From Lamellibrachia satsuma (Eukaryota > Annelida > Polychaeta > Sabellida > Siboglinidae), in NCBI GenBank assembly GCA_033239005.1, contig BSQZ01000025.1, positions 9,358,602 to 9,422,601 of the forward strand: a DNA stretch of 64,000 nt, written 5' to 3'. Position numbers and translations under genes: made by a program. The notes beneath the pieces were generated by a model. The model was not told the origin of the DNA. It saw nothing but the letters and a program-made list of their open reading frames with translations, and searched no databases. Positions within the stretch are counted from its first letter, which is position 1; each line of letters begins with the position of its first letter. Of this stretch, positions 14,464 through 25,932 are shown one piece after another.

Positions 14464-14650
14464 ATGCCGTTTGGTCGAAAGCGAGTGGGCGGTTACGGTA
14501 CTGGGAGGCAGCGAAAGTTTGCATCGTTGCAGTTAGCGTGTGATGCGAAGGCATCGAGGGTTGAATTCGCCAATGAACCTGCGGCGACAACTTCGTCTTC
14601 TTCGACTTCGACCATCACCGTCCGTGGTGCCAGCGAGAATGGCACGCAGT
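14464..14650 (+). pseudogene. N-terminal exon remnant of the TTAA element
   Basis: An ATG opens a basic, Gly-rich start (MPFGRKRVGGYGTGRQRKF) followed by a Ser/Thr-rich stretch, and reaches GCAGTGTAAGT at about 14645, which resembles a splice donor. A matching acceptor (TTTTTTCCAG) lies at 15055-15064. Phases across this 0.4-kb intron do not join cleanly, so the gene has probably decayed. Confidence 0.4.
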
Positions 14651-15064
14651 GTAAGTTTAATTCTGATATTTCATATGTTCACTTGCGTTTTATCCAAACA
14701 TCGCCTTTGTGGCATAACTATTACTGTATAAACGATTTGACGCTGATCTAGTTCATGCTGTTGATGTTCGTGGTTGTGTTGACATTCAGGCCCAGGGTCC
14801 ATCCAGGCACATCAGAAACAGAGTTGTAACTATGTCTATGGTTTATTATATTACTACAATTTGCCCTGGTAATTATTGTATACATAGCCTATATACACAC
14901 GCGCGCGCGGGTGTGTGTGTGTGTATAATATGGCAATGCCAATAAAATAAATTGCATTCAATGCCATACCCCTGCATACGTAGCAAGGGGGGGCTTTTGT
15001 TGTTGAACATGTCTTGGATACTTTTTGTTCATGAAATACATTTATATTGTGTATTTTTTCCAGG

Positions 15065-15497
15065 CATCAATGCGGTCATCAACAGTACCAGCTGATCCGT
15101 CTCGGAGACTGTCTGTCACTGAACGGAAGTTTGGTTATGCAGATCTTCTGGAGGAGATAGGTGTCCCGCGATTCCTGGTTGAGGACGAGACAGATGCTGA
15201 TGGAGATCTTTCAACAGTACTTGTACGCTGTGCCGTGTTGCCATCACTTGTTGCGAACCTGCTATGCACGTTGTGTAGGAAGCATACACTCTCCACCCCA
15301 GCTGTCGACCGTACCGCACCCTCGGCGTGGTGTGTGGCCTCGAGACTTTCTGCACCAGTTGCGACAAGGTCATCAATGCAAATCTGTCATCAGACTGTAT
15401 CGATGGGACTCAGGCGACGAATGTCCCATTTGTCGTGGTGAGATCAGCTGTGTCGGCAACGATGGACATGGGTGTCGGGTACTCGGGACTTGTGTGA
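15065..15497 (+). pseudogene. Mutator-like transposase N-terminal remnant
   Basis: After a good splice acceptor at 15064 the frame gives ERKFGYADLLEEIGVPRFL, then, after a frame change near 15290, a Cys-rich block (VVCGLETFCTSCDKVIN) followed by TNVPFVVVRSAVSATMDMGV and GYSGLV, ending at a TGA near 15495. Two CxxC pairs followed by a conserved VxR...MDMGVG-GL segment is the pattern of the Mutator-like transposase domain seen in many invertebrate proteins (my recollection of the family). The catalytic part is missing. Confidence 0.45.
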
Positions 15498-15499
15498 AA

Positions 15500-16140
15500 T
15501 TTATTTTACAATGCCAATGACTCTTAACTTTGCCTTTTGATAGATTATACATTCAGTAATATGTATGCAAAGTTTCAATCATCAGATGTTGAAATGTATG
15601 TGCCAATGTACATAAACTTTGAACACGATTTTCTCAAAAACATGTTTTCCCTCACACCTACTGCCTCCCGTGTCACTTATCTCTGCTATTGTTTGACAGA
15701 ATTACTTGAAACTTTCTACAGTGTTTCTTGATAGTATGCTCTTGAAAACTATCTAGTAACTTTTTAGAAAACATTATTTATATTTTATATAATGAACCAT
15801 CAATGTAAAATTTCATGATGAAAAAATACATTCAGATGTAAAAAAATCATGAAAACAAAATTTTTTTGAAAACTTGGAAAGTCAACTGACTGTTTTCATT
15901 GGGATTATGTGGAGTAACTACACACCAAATTTGTGTCCTCTAAATCCAATGGTTACTGATATAAGTCACACGCAACATTCAATCCAAGATGGCTGCATAC
16001 CGTGGGAAAATATGTATGAAACTTTCTGAAAAAAATTCACAGCATTCCTCTTACCTGGACTTGCAATCTATGAAAGTTTCAGCTCTGTAGGTTCAGTGAT
16101 AATGAAAAAAGAAAATAAAACGCGTTTAGACCCAAGCGAC
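15500..16140. other. Non-coding 3' part of the TTAA element
   Basis: AT-rich sequence with no protein similarity that I can see. It runs to the right end of the element, with short A runs and an ACGCGTTTAGACCC end. Confidence 0.4.
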
Positions 16141-16143
16141 GCC

Positions 16144-16935
16144 TTAAGCAGTTTTGGTGGTATCCCATCTACTCCAGGCGATTTATTATCTTTCATCTTC
16201 TTAATTTTCTTTGCTATCATTTCAGGAGTTACAAATAACTGCCCTATATGTTCTGATTAATTGCCCTCAAATTTAGTAAATGGAACTGGAAGTGAGCTGA
16301 TATTTTCTGTGGTAAAAACTGAGCTGAAATACTCATTCAAGACCTCTGCCATTTGGAACCCGTTTGAAATTATGTTTTCACTGTTGTTTTCCAGTGGTCC
16401 GACCTTATCTCGAACTTTCTCTTTACTCCTTACATAAGCATAGAAACTCTTGCTGTCATTTTTTATATTACCTGCCTATTTTTTTTCAAAGGTTCATTTA
16501 GATTTTATAATTTCAGTTGTAGCTAGGTTAAGTGCCTCTTTGTAGTTTGTGTAGTCAGTCTTCTACATTTCCAGTGTGTTTATAGGCCCTCCACAGCATC
16601 TGTTTGTGAGCAATTGTTTTAATAGTCTCTTTTGACAGGTGTTTTTTCCTGGACCTTTTCCCATGTTTTCTTAATGGAAAAAAAATCTCAGTAATGCCCT
16701 CAATCTCATATTTTAAACAAGTCCAGTATTCTGTTGCTGTCTTGTTCTTCAGCAAATTATTCCAATCTATATTTGCTAGATATGTTCTCATCACTTTATA
16801 TTTGCCTTTGTTGAAGTTCCTCCTCCATTGTTTTTTATATGTATTCCATATTTTACTTTTATATTAAAATAGATTTGGTTATGGTCACTTGAGCCCAAAG
16901 GTTCGTGTACTTCAACATTGTCAACTAATGATGAC
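16144..16935 (-). pseudogene. CR1 ORF2 middle part (endonuclease end, linker, RT start)
   Basis: From 16935 downward: SSRKSSLVDNVEVHEPLGSS and DHNQIYFNI (the Asp-His pair near the end of an AP-type endonuclease), RTYLANIDWNNLLKNKTATE near 16790, the basic linker KRSRKKHLSKETIK near 16650, and DNKSPGVDGIPPKLL near 16170, up to the TTAA insertion. Several stops and frame changes are present. It is the middle third of the minus-strand CR1. Confidence 0.8.
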
Positions 16936-16999
16936 TTCCGGCTACTTGGACTTGGTGCAGCGACTTGAATTTGGTGTAGATCATTTACAGAAATACGCG

Positions 17000-17420
17000 G
17001 AATATCAAATAGAATAAGTATTACTATTGCATATATATTATACACAAACGTATTGTAGACATATATTAGGAAACAGGTTTTGTTAATTATTAGTCAGAGG
17101 GAGTATTTTAGAGTAAGTTAGTTTCGGATTCTGTCAGGGAATTCAGCGAGCGTTAATAGGGGTGTTTACAATTCGAAAATTGAGATAACAGTGAATAGTC
17201 AGTAACATTGAATATTGGTTAGAATAAGTATTAGTATTATACATATATTGTTCACCAACTTCTTGTAGACATATATTAAGAAACCGTTTTTGTTAACAGA
17301 GGTAGTATTTTTTTCCCGGATTCAGACTCAATGAGTGATAAAAGGGAGTTTGTTTACAGGTCATTCAACCCGTGCATCGAGCTATCGTTTACATTGGCTA
17401 ATATATATATAAGATAAAGT
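17000..17420 (+). promoter_or_regulatory. CR1 5' UTR tandem monomers, about 207 bp
   Basis: TAGAATAAGTATTA starts at about 17012 and 17219, and the two units share ATATATTA(A/G)GAAACNG and the GTAGTATTTT region. Repeated 5' UTR monomers commonly carry the internal promoter in LINEs, so this is the likely promoter. No core motif can be singled out. Confidence 0.55.
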
Positions 17421-17706
17421 GATTTATTTACTTAAATTACATACATAAGGTAACATTTGACATAGTGGTAGTAAACGTTTTTGGTAAAAAGAAATTTACA
17501 GCAGGATTTTAGCGTAAATTAATACACACTGACTTCGTTGTTTTGTTACACAGTGTTCTCCGTATTCGCTAGGTGGCAGGGTTTTTTTTCTCATGCGAGG
17601 TTAATAGAAGACACAGTTAACAAGTATATTAGCCTAAGGTGTTCTTTTGATCACAAAAACAGCCTTATTCAAGGCTAACGTAGCAAACTAATTAAAACTA
17701 AATTGT

Positions 17707-19120
17707 ATGATGGCGCCGTGCAAACGGCAGTTAAAGGCCACAAGGCACTTAATTTGTGGCAGTTGCAGTAACTGGGTGGACTTCGTCAAGTCTGGGTGCG
17801 AGAAGTCCTGGGCTGAGGTCCAGGCAGATAGTTTTAGCTTTGAGTGTAGGGGATGTACGAAGATGAAGGAACTAGAGGTGGCATGGTGGGTTGTTCTTCA
17901 ACACCTGAAGTGGTGTCTTCAGTCGGAGGGTTGTCAACAGCAGGCTGGTTTTCAGCAGCAGGAGGGTTGTCGGCAGCAGGCGGATTTTCAGCTGCAACTC
18001 GGCTCCAGACACAACATCAGTATCATTCTCTGTGTGCGAAGTTCCAGCTTCACTTTCATCCATCTGCAATGTTAAATGTAATCTCCCACATTGAAAACAA
18101 AAAGTGGTGTACAAACAACATGATCTGTGTTTCACTAATTAGCATGCATGATCATGAAAGTGTTATGTAGAGACATTAATAATTACGGGAGAACGGGAGG
18201 GAAGACAACCGGAGTGAAGGAGAGGGGAGTTGGGGAGACAGGAGGGAAGGAGAAGGGAGTGGGGGAGACGGGAGGGAAGACAACCGGAGTGAAGGAGAGG
18301 GGAGTAGCGGAGACAGGAGGGAAGGAGAAGGGAGTGGGGGAGACGGGAGGGAAAACAACCGGAGTGAAGGAGAGGGGAGTAGCGGAGACAGGAGGGAAGG
18401 AGAAGGGAGTGGGGGAGACGGGAGGGAAAACAACCGGAGTGAAGGAGAGGGGAGTAGGGGAAACAGGAGGGAAGGAGAAGGGAGTGGGGGAGACAGGAGG
18501 GAAGGGGTCAGGCAGATAGTTATGGAGGGGATCAAAAGGAAGAGTTATTCTGCAGCAGTGATAGAGGGGGTGAGGAAGAGAGCGAGGGTGTTTGTGGGGG
18601 ATTCGATAGTTAGGAAGACCGACAGAGTCTTAAACAAAGGAGATGATGTGGTGGTCTGCTTGCCTGGAGCCAGAATAGAGGCGATAACCGAGAGGGTAAA
18701 AAACATCTTAGGCTCGGGTAAGGGGGGATCTGTTTTAGTACACGTAGGGACAAATAACGTAGAGAGGGAGGGTACATAGTTAGGAAATATAGGCAGTTGG
18801 TCAGAACACTAAAACAGACGCGGGTTGAGCAGGTAACACTGTCAGGGATTTTACCTGTAATGGGCAGGAGGGGTCACAAATATCGAAATTGTCGGGGGAT
18901 GGCAATCAACATGTTAGTCCAGAGGCTGTGTAGGGAAGAGGAAGTTGGATTTGTGGATTTATGGGGAAGTTTTGTTGGGAGGGCCGATATGTACATGAAG
19001 GATGGGCTTCATTTAAGTGGAAAGGGGGCGGCAGTATTCGCGGACAAACTTTCAGCAGCAGTAGATAGCCACTTGGGTACAATGACAAATATTTTTGGAA
19101 GTAAACATTCTTTAAACTAG
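17707..19120 (+). pseudogene. CR1 ORF1: PHD-like finger, Gly/Lys repeats, esterase (SGNH) domain
   Basis: ATGATG at 17707 opens a zinc-finger-like segment (LICGSCSNWVDF, FECRGCTKMKE; Cys pairs typical of CR1 ORF1 PHD-type fingers). A 25-residue repeat follows at 18190-18510 (see separate entry). From 18580 comes the esterase: RVFVGDSIVRKTDRV (block I, GDS), VLVHVGTNNVE (GTNN) and KDGLHLSGKGAAVF (DGLH, the Asp/His pair). The frame changes around 17870, near 18520 and near 18775 (a lost base after NVEREGT), so the product is not continuous. In CR1-type LINEs ORF1 binds RNA and chaperones nucleic acid. The role of the esterase is not settled. Confidence 0.8.
18190..18510 (+). repeat. 75-bp (25-codon) minisatellite within CR1 ORF1
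   Basis: ACAACCGGAGTGAAGGAGAG recurs at 18205, 18280, 18355 and 18430, an exact 75-bp period, plus a partial unit. Each unit reads as two related halves, GGKTTGVKERG and GGKEKGVGE, so it grew from a shorter repeat. The length is a multiple of three and keeps the frame open. Confidence 0.95.
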
Positions 19121-19122
19121 AA

Positions 19123-22003
19123 GTGCAGGGGGGTTACCTAGAGGTGTCTCAAGCAGAACAAGAGGCCACTAGCACAGATAAACCAATATCAAATCATCCA
19201 AAAAACATCTCTGAAAAAGGTTATAGATGCGTATGTTTAAATGCAAGGAGCATAGTAAATAAGAAAAACGAATTAAACATTATGGTAGAAGATATTGACC
19301 CTCACATAATTGGTATAACTGAATCATGGGCCAACATAGATATAACTGATGCTGAATTAGGACTGACAGGATACGTAATGTTTAGGAAAGATCGAATAGG
19401 AAGAAGGGGCGGGGGAGTTATTTTATATTTATATGTTAAAGAATCTATTCAGGCTTATGAAATAAAATTAGAAAGGGAAGCAGATTGCGATGAAGCTGTT
19501 TGGTGCAAAATTGTTTCAGGAGATTCAAAATTAACTATTGGATTAGTTTACCGAAGTCCAAACATAAACGAAGAGGACAACACAAAAATAAAAAATGCTA
19601 TAAAGGAAGTTAGTAAAGGGGAATGTATCATAATGGGAGATTTTAACCATGGACACATACAATGGAATTCTCTAGAGAGCACAGGGATTGAGGATCAACA
19701 ATTTCTATGTTTAATCCAGGATAGCTTTCTTACTCAGCACGTACTAGAACCAACTAGGGGAGAAAATGTATTAGATATAGTTTTGTCATCACAAAAAGAA
19801 TTGGTGGACAATGTAAAAATATTTGAACCATTGTGTAATAATGACCATAATCAAATACATTTTGACATCAATGTAAAATCAGAAAGTAAAAATAAGAAAA
19901 CGTACAAGAGAAACTTCCACAAAGGTAACTATAAAGATATGAGAAAATACTTAGCAAAGCTAGATTGGAATAACATGCTGATGAATAAGACCACAATTGA
20001 ATGTTGGAATATTCTAAAATATGAAATTGAGAGTATCATCGATAAATTTGTTCCCTTCCAAAAACAAGGAAAACGGTGTAGAAAGAAACACTTGTCAAAA
20101 GAGGCAATTAGAAAAATAATGCTAAAACAAACTATGTGGAGGGTTTATAGGAGTACCAGAAAGGAAGAAGACTATGCAAAATACAAAGAGGCACTTAATG
20201 CAGCTACAACTGAAATCAGACAATCTAAAAGAAGCTATGAGCAAAAACTGGCATGTAACATAAAAAATGACAGCAAGAGTTTTTATGCATATGTCAGGAG
20301 TAAACAAAACATACAAGACAAGGTTGGACCTCTAGAAGACAGTGCTGGAAATATCATATCACAGGGGTTTTTAATGGCGGAAGACCTAAATAGTTACTTC
20401 AGTTCAGTGTTTACCAAAGAAGATATTAGTTCATTACCAATTGCTGATGCTAAATTTCAGGGGGCTAAATCTGACTATTTAGGTCCGTTAGTTGTAACTC
20501 CAGAATTGGTAGCTAAGAAAATAAAGGCAATGAAGGATAACAAATCACCGGGAGTGGATGGGATTCCTCCAAAATTACTAATGGAAACAGTAGATCAAAT
20601 CAGTATACCACTTGCAAGAGTATTCAACTTGTCATTAAAAGAGGGAGTTGTTCCGTTTGAATGGAAAGAAGCAAACATCATACCATTATTTAAAAAGGGT
20701 TCGAGAAATAAGTCAGAGAATTACAGACCTGTGAGTTTGACGTCAGTGATTTGTAAATTATTAGAAAGGTTAATTAAAGACCATATGGTGGACTTCCTCA
20801 TTAAGCATAAATTATTAAATTCATCTCAACATGGATTCCTTAAAGCGAGGTCATGCTTAACAAATATGTTATGTTTTTTGGAAGAAATCACTAAGTGGAT
20901 AGACGTGGGATTGCCAGTAGATATTATCTACTTAGATTTTCAGAAAGCTTTTGACAAAGTGCCACATCAAAGATTACTACTTAAATTAAAAGCCCATGGT
21001 ATCGGGGATGGCATAACTGACTGGATAGAACAATGGCTGACTGACAGAAGACAACGAGTTGTAGTAGATGGAGAGGTTTCAAATTGGAAATCGGTTTTGA
21101 GTGGGGTACCTCAAGGATCAGTATTAGGACCTATATTATTCTTAATTTATATCAATGACTTGGACGACAGTATAACAAGTAACGTACTGAAATTTGCGGA
21201 TGACACAAAACTGTTTAGAAAGGTTAATACTGATGGTGATAAACAACATTTACAAAACGATCTAGACAGATTAGTGAAATGGTCTGAGAAATGGCAGATG
21301 CTGTTCAATTTTGGGAAATGTAAATGCCTACATACAGGACATGGGAACTTGAATGTAAACTATAAAATGAGAGATACTGTACTACTGTAAAAGAAAAGGA
21401 CTTAGGAGTTACAATAAGCGCTGATATGAAAGTTTCAGAGCAGTGTGGTATTGCAGCTTCAAAGGGTAATCAAATTCTTGGATTGATTAGAAGAAACATA
21501 ACATACAAGGGAAAAAAGTACTAAAAAGTATTATACCTCTTTATAAAGCAATAGTTAGACCTCATTTAGAATACTGTATACAAGCATGGAGACCATATCG
21601 TAAGAAGGATATAGATACGCTTGAACGCATACAAAGGAGAGCAACTAAAATGATTCCAGAACTTAGAGACCTTAGTTATGAAGAACGCCTGAAAGAATGT
21701 GGTTTAACAACTCTAGAAACAAGGAGGTTAAGAGGAGATCAGATTGAAGTTTTTAAGATATTGAATGGGTACGAAAATATTGATAGAAATATGTTTTTCT
21801 CACTCAAGAAGGATAGCAGAACTAGAGGACATGAGGTAAAATTAGTAAAGGATCAATGTAGATTGGACATCAGGAAGTACTCGTTTGCACAGAGGACAAT
21901 AAATGAATGGAACAAATTGTCTACAGATTGTGTAACTGCTAGCAGCGTAAATATGTTTAAAAACAAGGTTGACACATATCTCAGGAGGGCGGGTTATAAG
22001 TAG
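19123..22003 (+). pseudogene. CR1 ORF2: AP endonuclease and reverse transcriptase, two frameshifts
   Basis: About 960 codons. The endonuclease occupies the first ~260: NARSIVNKKNELN, GITESWAN (catalytic Glu), VYRSP, MGDFNHGHIQW (Asp/Asn) and NNDHNQIHFD (Asp-His). RT follows from ~residue 450: NKSPGVDGIPPKLL, ENYRPVSLTSVICK, YLDFQKAFDKVPHQ, SGVPQGSVLGPILFLIYINDL and FADDTKLF, all with key residues. The frame is open from 19123 to 21390, then shifted by an indel at about 21387 and again in an A-run near 21515. The C-terminal block runs to a stop at 22001-22003. The first in-frame base triplet is GTG; the real start is uncertain. Restoring activity would need two indel reversals, so it is a young but dead copy, unless the indels are assembly errors. 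Confidence 0.9.
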
Positions 22004-22129
22004 GTGAACATTGTTGGACTCTCGATAAGCCAATGGCTTCCTTGTCCACTTGCCATCTGGGCCTTTGGCTTGGATGGCAAATCTTGTTAAATCTTGTTAA
22101 ATTCATTTTGAGAAGACAAAAAAACTGGT

Positions 22130-22600
22130 TGGTTCCAAGACATGTTGAGTAAGGAAACAATCCTGTGTTAGAAGTAGAAACTTATGGTCGTCACCTCCAG
22201 CACTCTCTAATGATTCCCATTGTATATGGCCATGGTTAAAATCACCCATTATAACACATTCCCCATTGCTCACCTCCCTTATCGCCTTTTGTAATTTTAC
22301 ATCTTCCTCGTGTCCTATATTAGGACCGATAAACTACTCCTATTGTTAATGTTCCTGGTAATTATGTTACACCAACTTGCTTCCTCACTATCTGCTTCAC
22401 TTTTCAGTGTTATTTCATATGCTTGGATAGATTCTTTAATATATAAAATTAGTCCACCTCCCCTTCTTTCTCGTCTATCCTTCCTAAACATTACATAGCC
22501 TGTCAGTGCTAACTCAGCATCTACTATATCTTCATTTGCCCATGATTCTGTGATGCCTATTACATGAGGATCAGTATCTGCTACCATAATGTCTAACTCA
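22130..22600 (-). pseudogene. CR1 ORF2, endonuclease first half
   Basis: Minus strand: TDPHVIGITESWANEDIVDA (catalytic Glu) near 22550, VMFRKDRRERRGGGLILYIK near 22480, a GDFNHGHIQW-like segment near 22230, and DDHKFLLLTQ to HVLEPT near 22140, where the plus-strand CR1 interrupts it. It continues the ORF1 piece at 22792-23508 and is itself continued at 16935. Confidence 0.8.
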
Positions 22601-22791
22601 CTTTTTTTATTTACTATGCTCCTGGCATTTAAGCATGTAAATTTAAGTTCATTGTCCGAAATTATTGGTGAACATTTCTTTGGATGTGTATTTGTAGTAG
22701 TACTCCTTTGAGTTTTCTCTATCAGTTCCTCCTGCGCATCTAGTTTAAATAATTTATGGTACCTGTGCCCTTGTCGACAACTCTGACAAAC

Positions 22792-23508
22792 TCACACCCA
22801 AGAACTGCAGCGCCCTTCCCTGTCAGATGAAGTCCATCTCTCATGAAAAAAGTCATCTCTTCCGACAAAGTTTAACCACATGTCTACGAAGTCTACTCCC
22901 TCCTCCATACATAATTTCTGAAGCGGTGTATTGATCGTCATCCTCCTACAGTTGCTATATTCCTCACCCCTGCCTCCCATTATTGGTAATATCCCCGACA
23001 ATACAATCTGTCCAACATGTGCCTCTTTAAGTGTCTTGATCAACCTCTTGTACTTATCAACGATGGCTGACGCTCCCTCCTTCTCAGCGTTGTTCGTTCC
23101 CACATGCACGAGAACAGCAACTCCCGTGCCACCACCCATGACTTGTCTTGCCTTCTCTGCTATATCCTCTAGTTTTGCCCCTGGTAGGCATACTGTTATG
23201 TCATCTCCTCTATTTACAATTTTATCCACTTTGCTAATGATGGAATCCCCCATAAATACCCGGGCTTTCCTCGCTTTCCCCTGTGATACTACATCAGCAA
23301 AGCTCCTTTCCTGTTGCACACTACTAGTATGCACCCTTTCTCTCCTATCATCAACCTTTACCGTCTTACCACCTGGCAATCCCTCTCCACTCACCTGCTT
23401 ACCTCTCTTTTTTTGCATACTCTGCCTCCTATCATCTTTCTTCTTCTGATCCACAGTCTTCTCCTTTTCTCTGCTCTTGTTATCCTCGACCATCCTGCCA
23501 CCTGACAA
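22792..23508 (-). pseudogene. CR1 ORF1, esterase (SGNH) domain
   Basis: The minus frame starts in a Lys-rich region, then has ARVFMGDSIISKVDKIV (GDS block), VLVHVGTNNAEKEG (GTNN) and LSGILPIMGGRGEEY. The last block is shifted at a T-run near 22850: the neighbouring frame reads MRDGLHLTGKGAAV with the expected DGLH. Apart from this slip the domain looks complete. The upstream repeat region is the next entry. Confidence 0.82.
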
Positions 23509-23519
23509 TCTCTATTCAC

Positions 23520-23870
23520 TCACTCGGTTATCTTCCTTTTGTTGCACATTCTTCCTTTTTCCATCTTTCTTCTTCTTTCAGCTTTCTCCCTCACATTGCC
23601 ACTGCTCTCCTTGTTCTCACCACCTCTGTTCTCCTCATTTTCACTACCTCTGCTCTCCTCGTTCTCACCACCTCTGCTCTCCTTGCTCTCACCACCTCTG
23701 CTCTCCTTGGTCTCACCACCTCTGCTCTCATCATTCTCACCACCTCTGCTCTCTTCTTTCTCAACCTGCCCAGTCATCATCAAAATCATATGCCTTAACT
23801 CAATTACCTGCTCCTGCAGATATAGCACGACACCACAGCCGACTAGATGCACGCCACAAGTTCTTTTCAC
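23520..23870 (-). pseudogene. CR1 ORF1 N-terminal part with 24-bp (8-codon) repeats
   Basis: The minus frame opens KRTCGVHLVGCGVVLYLQEQ, then carries about six 8-residue repeats of the type ESRGGENK (23590-23765), then a basic tail. It sits where the plus-strand CR1 has its 75-bp repeat, between the finger region and the esterase, but the unit is unrelated in sequence. The CR1 copy appears 5'-truncated just beyond this point. Confidence 0.7.
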
Positions 23871-23880
23871 AGTGAGTAAC

Positions 23881-24795
23881 CAAGCCTACCAAACGACTGT
23901 ATCAATGCACTAACAGTAAACAATTTCAAAGCAAAATATAAAAATTACTGTCAGGACCACTGATTAAGGGGCTATATATGAGCCAGTAGGCTCCCTGTTC
24001 CAAACCCGTTCAAGGTATGATTCAAGGTATGGCCAAAACAATAACACTAAAATGTGTTATGTGCCTACTGGCCACTGTGCTGCCACTTTGCTAAAATTGG
24101 TGCCGTTCTCGAATCACTCCAAATCGAAGCTTTTCAAAGTTCATTTTCACAGTCAAATATCACATTAATTACAATGTCTTGACACATTGTATTGCCAATC
24201 AGATTGTCCACCTCAGTATTAACGGTACAGAGTTAATTGGCGTAATATCCTTAACACATTTTCGAACTGGTTACAATCATCAACCTTCCCCAATGACGAC
24301 AAGATACTGACATTATTAAAAACGAGGCGTCCAGTAGGCATCTATGTTACAAATGGCATCTTGTCTCTATAAACATTCAATGTGGCTGCACCCGTATTAC
24401 GAAGAAAACATTTTTATAACTCAACAGAATGTGCTAAATATTGTTTTCCATGTCAATTCGTCAAATCCGTTAACTCCCATTATTGTTATTCGTACATTTT
24501 CGCCAAATTGGCGAAGCAGTCCAATTTTCCGTTCGCAAAATATTGATTCGCTTCGCCATTGGCGAAAGGAGATCGATTAGCAGTTATTACTGTTACCTTT
24601 CTATCTACAGTACTGCAAACCTAAAACATTAAAGCAGCACATTGTCTTATTTCATATTAAAAAATATCTTGTATGCCACATAAACAAGAAAAGAAATTTT
24701 CCACTTACAGGTATCTGCAAAATGTGGTATATGTTTGAGCCAGATTTATGCTGCATGTGATGTGTAAATATTGCTCCCCCCAAATTATTTTCCAC
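23881..24795. other. No recognisable gene
   Basis: AT-rich spacer between the CR1 5' end and copy B of the duplication. Around 24495-24565 there is an imperfect inverted arrangement of TTGGCGAAGC / GCTTCGCCATTGG, but no coding sequence. Confidence 0.4.
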
Positions 24796-25932
24796 GTTGA
24801 ATATAATCTAGTAGGTTGTCCGATGTCTTTATAAAAACTAAATGACACATTTGCACAAAATAGCTAGCATGTCATAGTGGATACTAGATAGGTTAGATTT
24901 TTTGCAAAATGATTTTGAAATGAGGCAAGAGAAAAATCAAAATGAGGATGGAGCTTGTCTCCCACAATTGCTGTGAGACTATCAAATCTCCAGTTATCCT
25001 GCTCAGGAGAACAAATCTCCCACCATATTTCTGTTGAAATAACATTCTTTGCAGCCTAACAACATATTGTTAATCCCTCCCCTTACTAATGCCTGAACAA
25101 TGCAGACCTGTCTAACCTGTGTCCTTGTGTCTTGTGTGTCGTTGACATTGTTTATAAGCCATAGACGAGCAAAGCACTGGCACCTTCGGGTTCCCTATTG
25201 TAAATTTTTTCACCCACTGTAAACCAGGCTCACATTAATCAATATACAATCCGTTAACTATCCATTGAGATAATACCTAGCGATACATCATGGTATAAGA
25301 CATATTATGTTTATGTTCACATGCAATAAATACAATATGGCACAGGCACTGCTTCAAGTGATCTTTGGGCTAAAGGTTAATGAAAAGTTCCCAAAGAAAC
25401 TGCTGCAGTAGACATCATGTGGTGTTGGTGTCTGGGAAATAGACGGAAAATAGTCATTACAGCCACAAAGGAATCATGCTGGAAGTCACTGTTGGACAGG
25501 AGGTAAATATATTTCTTGTTCATTACACATTATCAAAGCCCCACTACAGTGTGACAGGACTATCAACAGTTATGTGATCATCACATGTACAAATGTCTTG
25601 TGGACAGGTAGTATGCTAAGATGTTATTAGTCCCCATAAAAAAGTCAGTAATGTTTTATATATAGGTGTCACTAGGCCATCTTGACAGAAACAATTCCAT
25701 TCAAATTAAACAGTTGCCTTATATTTATTTTAAATGTTTTTCTATGGAAAAGTAGAGGAACGTAACAGAAACATGTAATTTTCACTTTTGTCCTGCTTTT
25801 ATGATTACTGCTGTCCATGTTACCCTTGCCCAGCATCTCCTCGTGAATTCAAGGTGTCATGTAGGTATTGATAAGCGTTTTCACGGCAGCTTGGCAGGGG
25901 TGTGCACATAGAGCATTGATGTTTACATGTTA

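Larger units (their letters stand above)
13881..16143. mobile_element. TTAA-flanked DNA transposon, 2.26 kb, degenerate
   Basis: It interrupts the CR1 between TTAA at 13877-13880 and TTAA at 16144-16147. Removing it and one TTAA restores the CR1 codons PPKLLKEIVQQ. The ends are weakly inverted: CTCGGGTC near the left end matches CTTGGGTC on the opposite strand near the right end. TTAA duplications are typical of piggyBac and Kolobok superfamilies. The coding remnant (next entries) points away from piggyBac. Confidence 0.8.
16940..22125 (+). mobile_element. CR1 LINE (plus), nearly full length
   Basis: It contains 5' UTR monomers, ORF1 with a PHD-like finger, a minisatellite and an esterase domain, ORF2 with endonuclease and RT, and a 3' UTR ending in two AATCTTGTTA-like units (about 22080-22101). 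It is inserted antisense into the minus-strand CR1, between the endonuclease codons HVLEPT and SSRK. Only a few frame-breaking indels separate it from an intact element, so it is younger than its host copy. Confidence 0.88.
12325..23880 (-). mobile_element. CR1 LINE (minus), split by two nested insertions
   Basis: Three collinear minus-strand pieces make up one CR1: 23880-22130 (ORF1 and first half of the endonuclease), about 16930-16144 (end of the endonuclease, linker, start of RT) and 13880-12325 (RT, C-terminus, 3' UTR). The first break, in the endonuclease after HVLEPT, holds a plus-strand CR1. The second, in the codons for PPKLLKEIVQQ, holds a TTAA-flanked DNA element. The pieces together come to roughly 4.1 kb, which fits a CR1 truncated within ORF1. 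Confidence 0.85.

Noticed and set aside
13881..16143. piggyBac element
   Set aside because: TTAA fits, but the coding remnant lacks piggyBac motifs and resembles a Mutator-like N-terminus.
18176..18535. Pro/Ser/Leu-rich minus-strand frame
   Set aside because: Antisense of the 75-bp repeat in CR1 ORF1.
23477..23913. Ser/Leu/Pro-rich plus-strand frames
   Set aside because: Antisense of the 24-bp coding repeats of CR1 ORF1.
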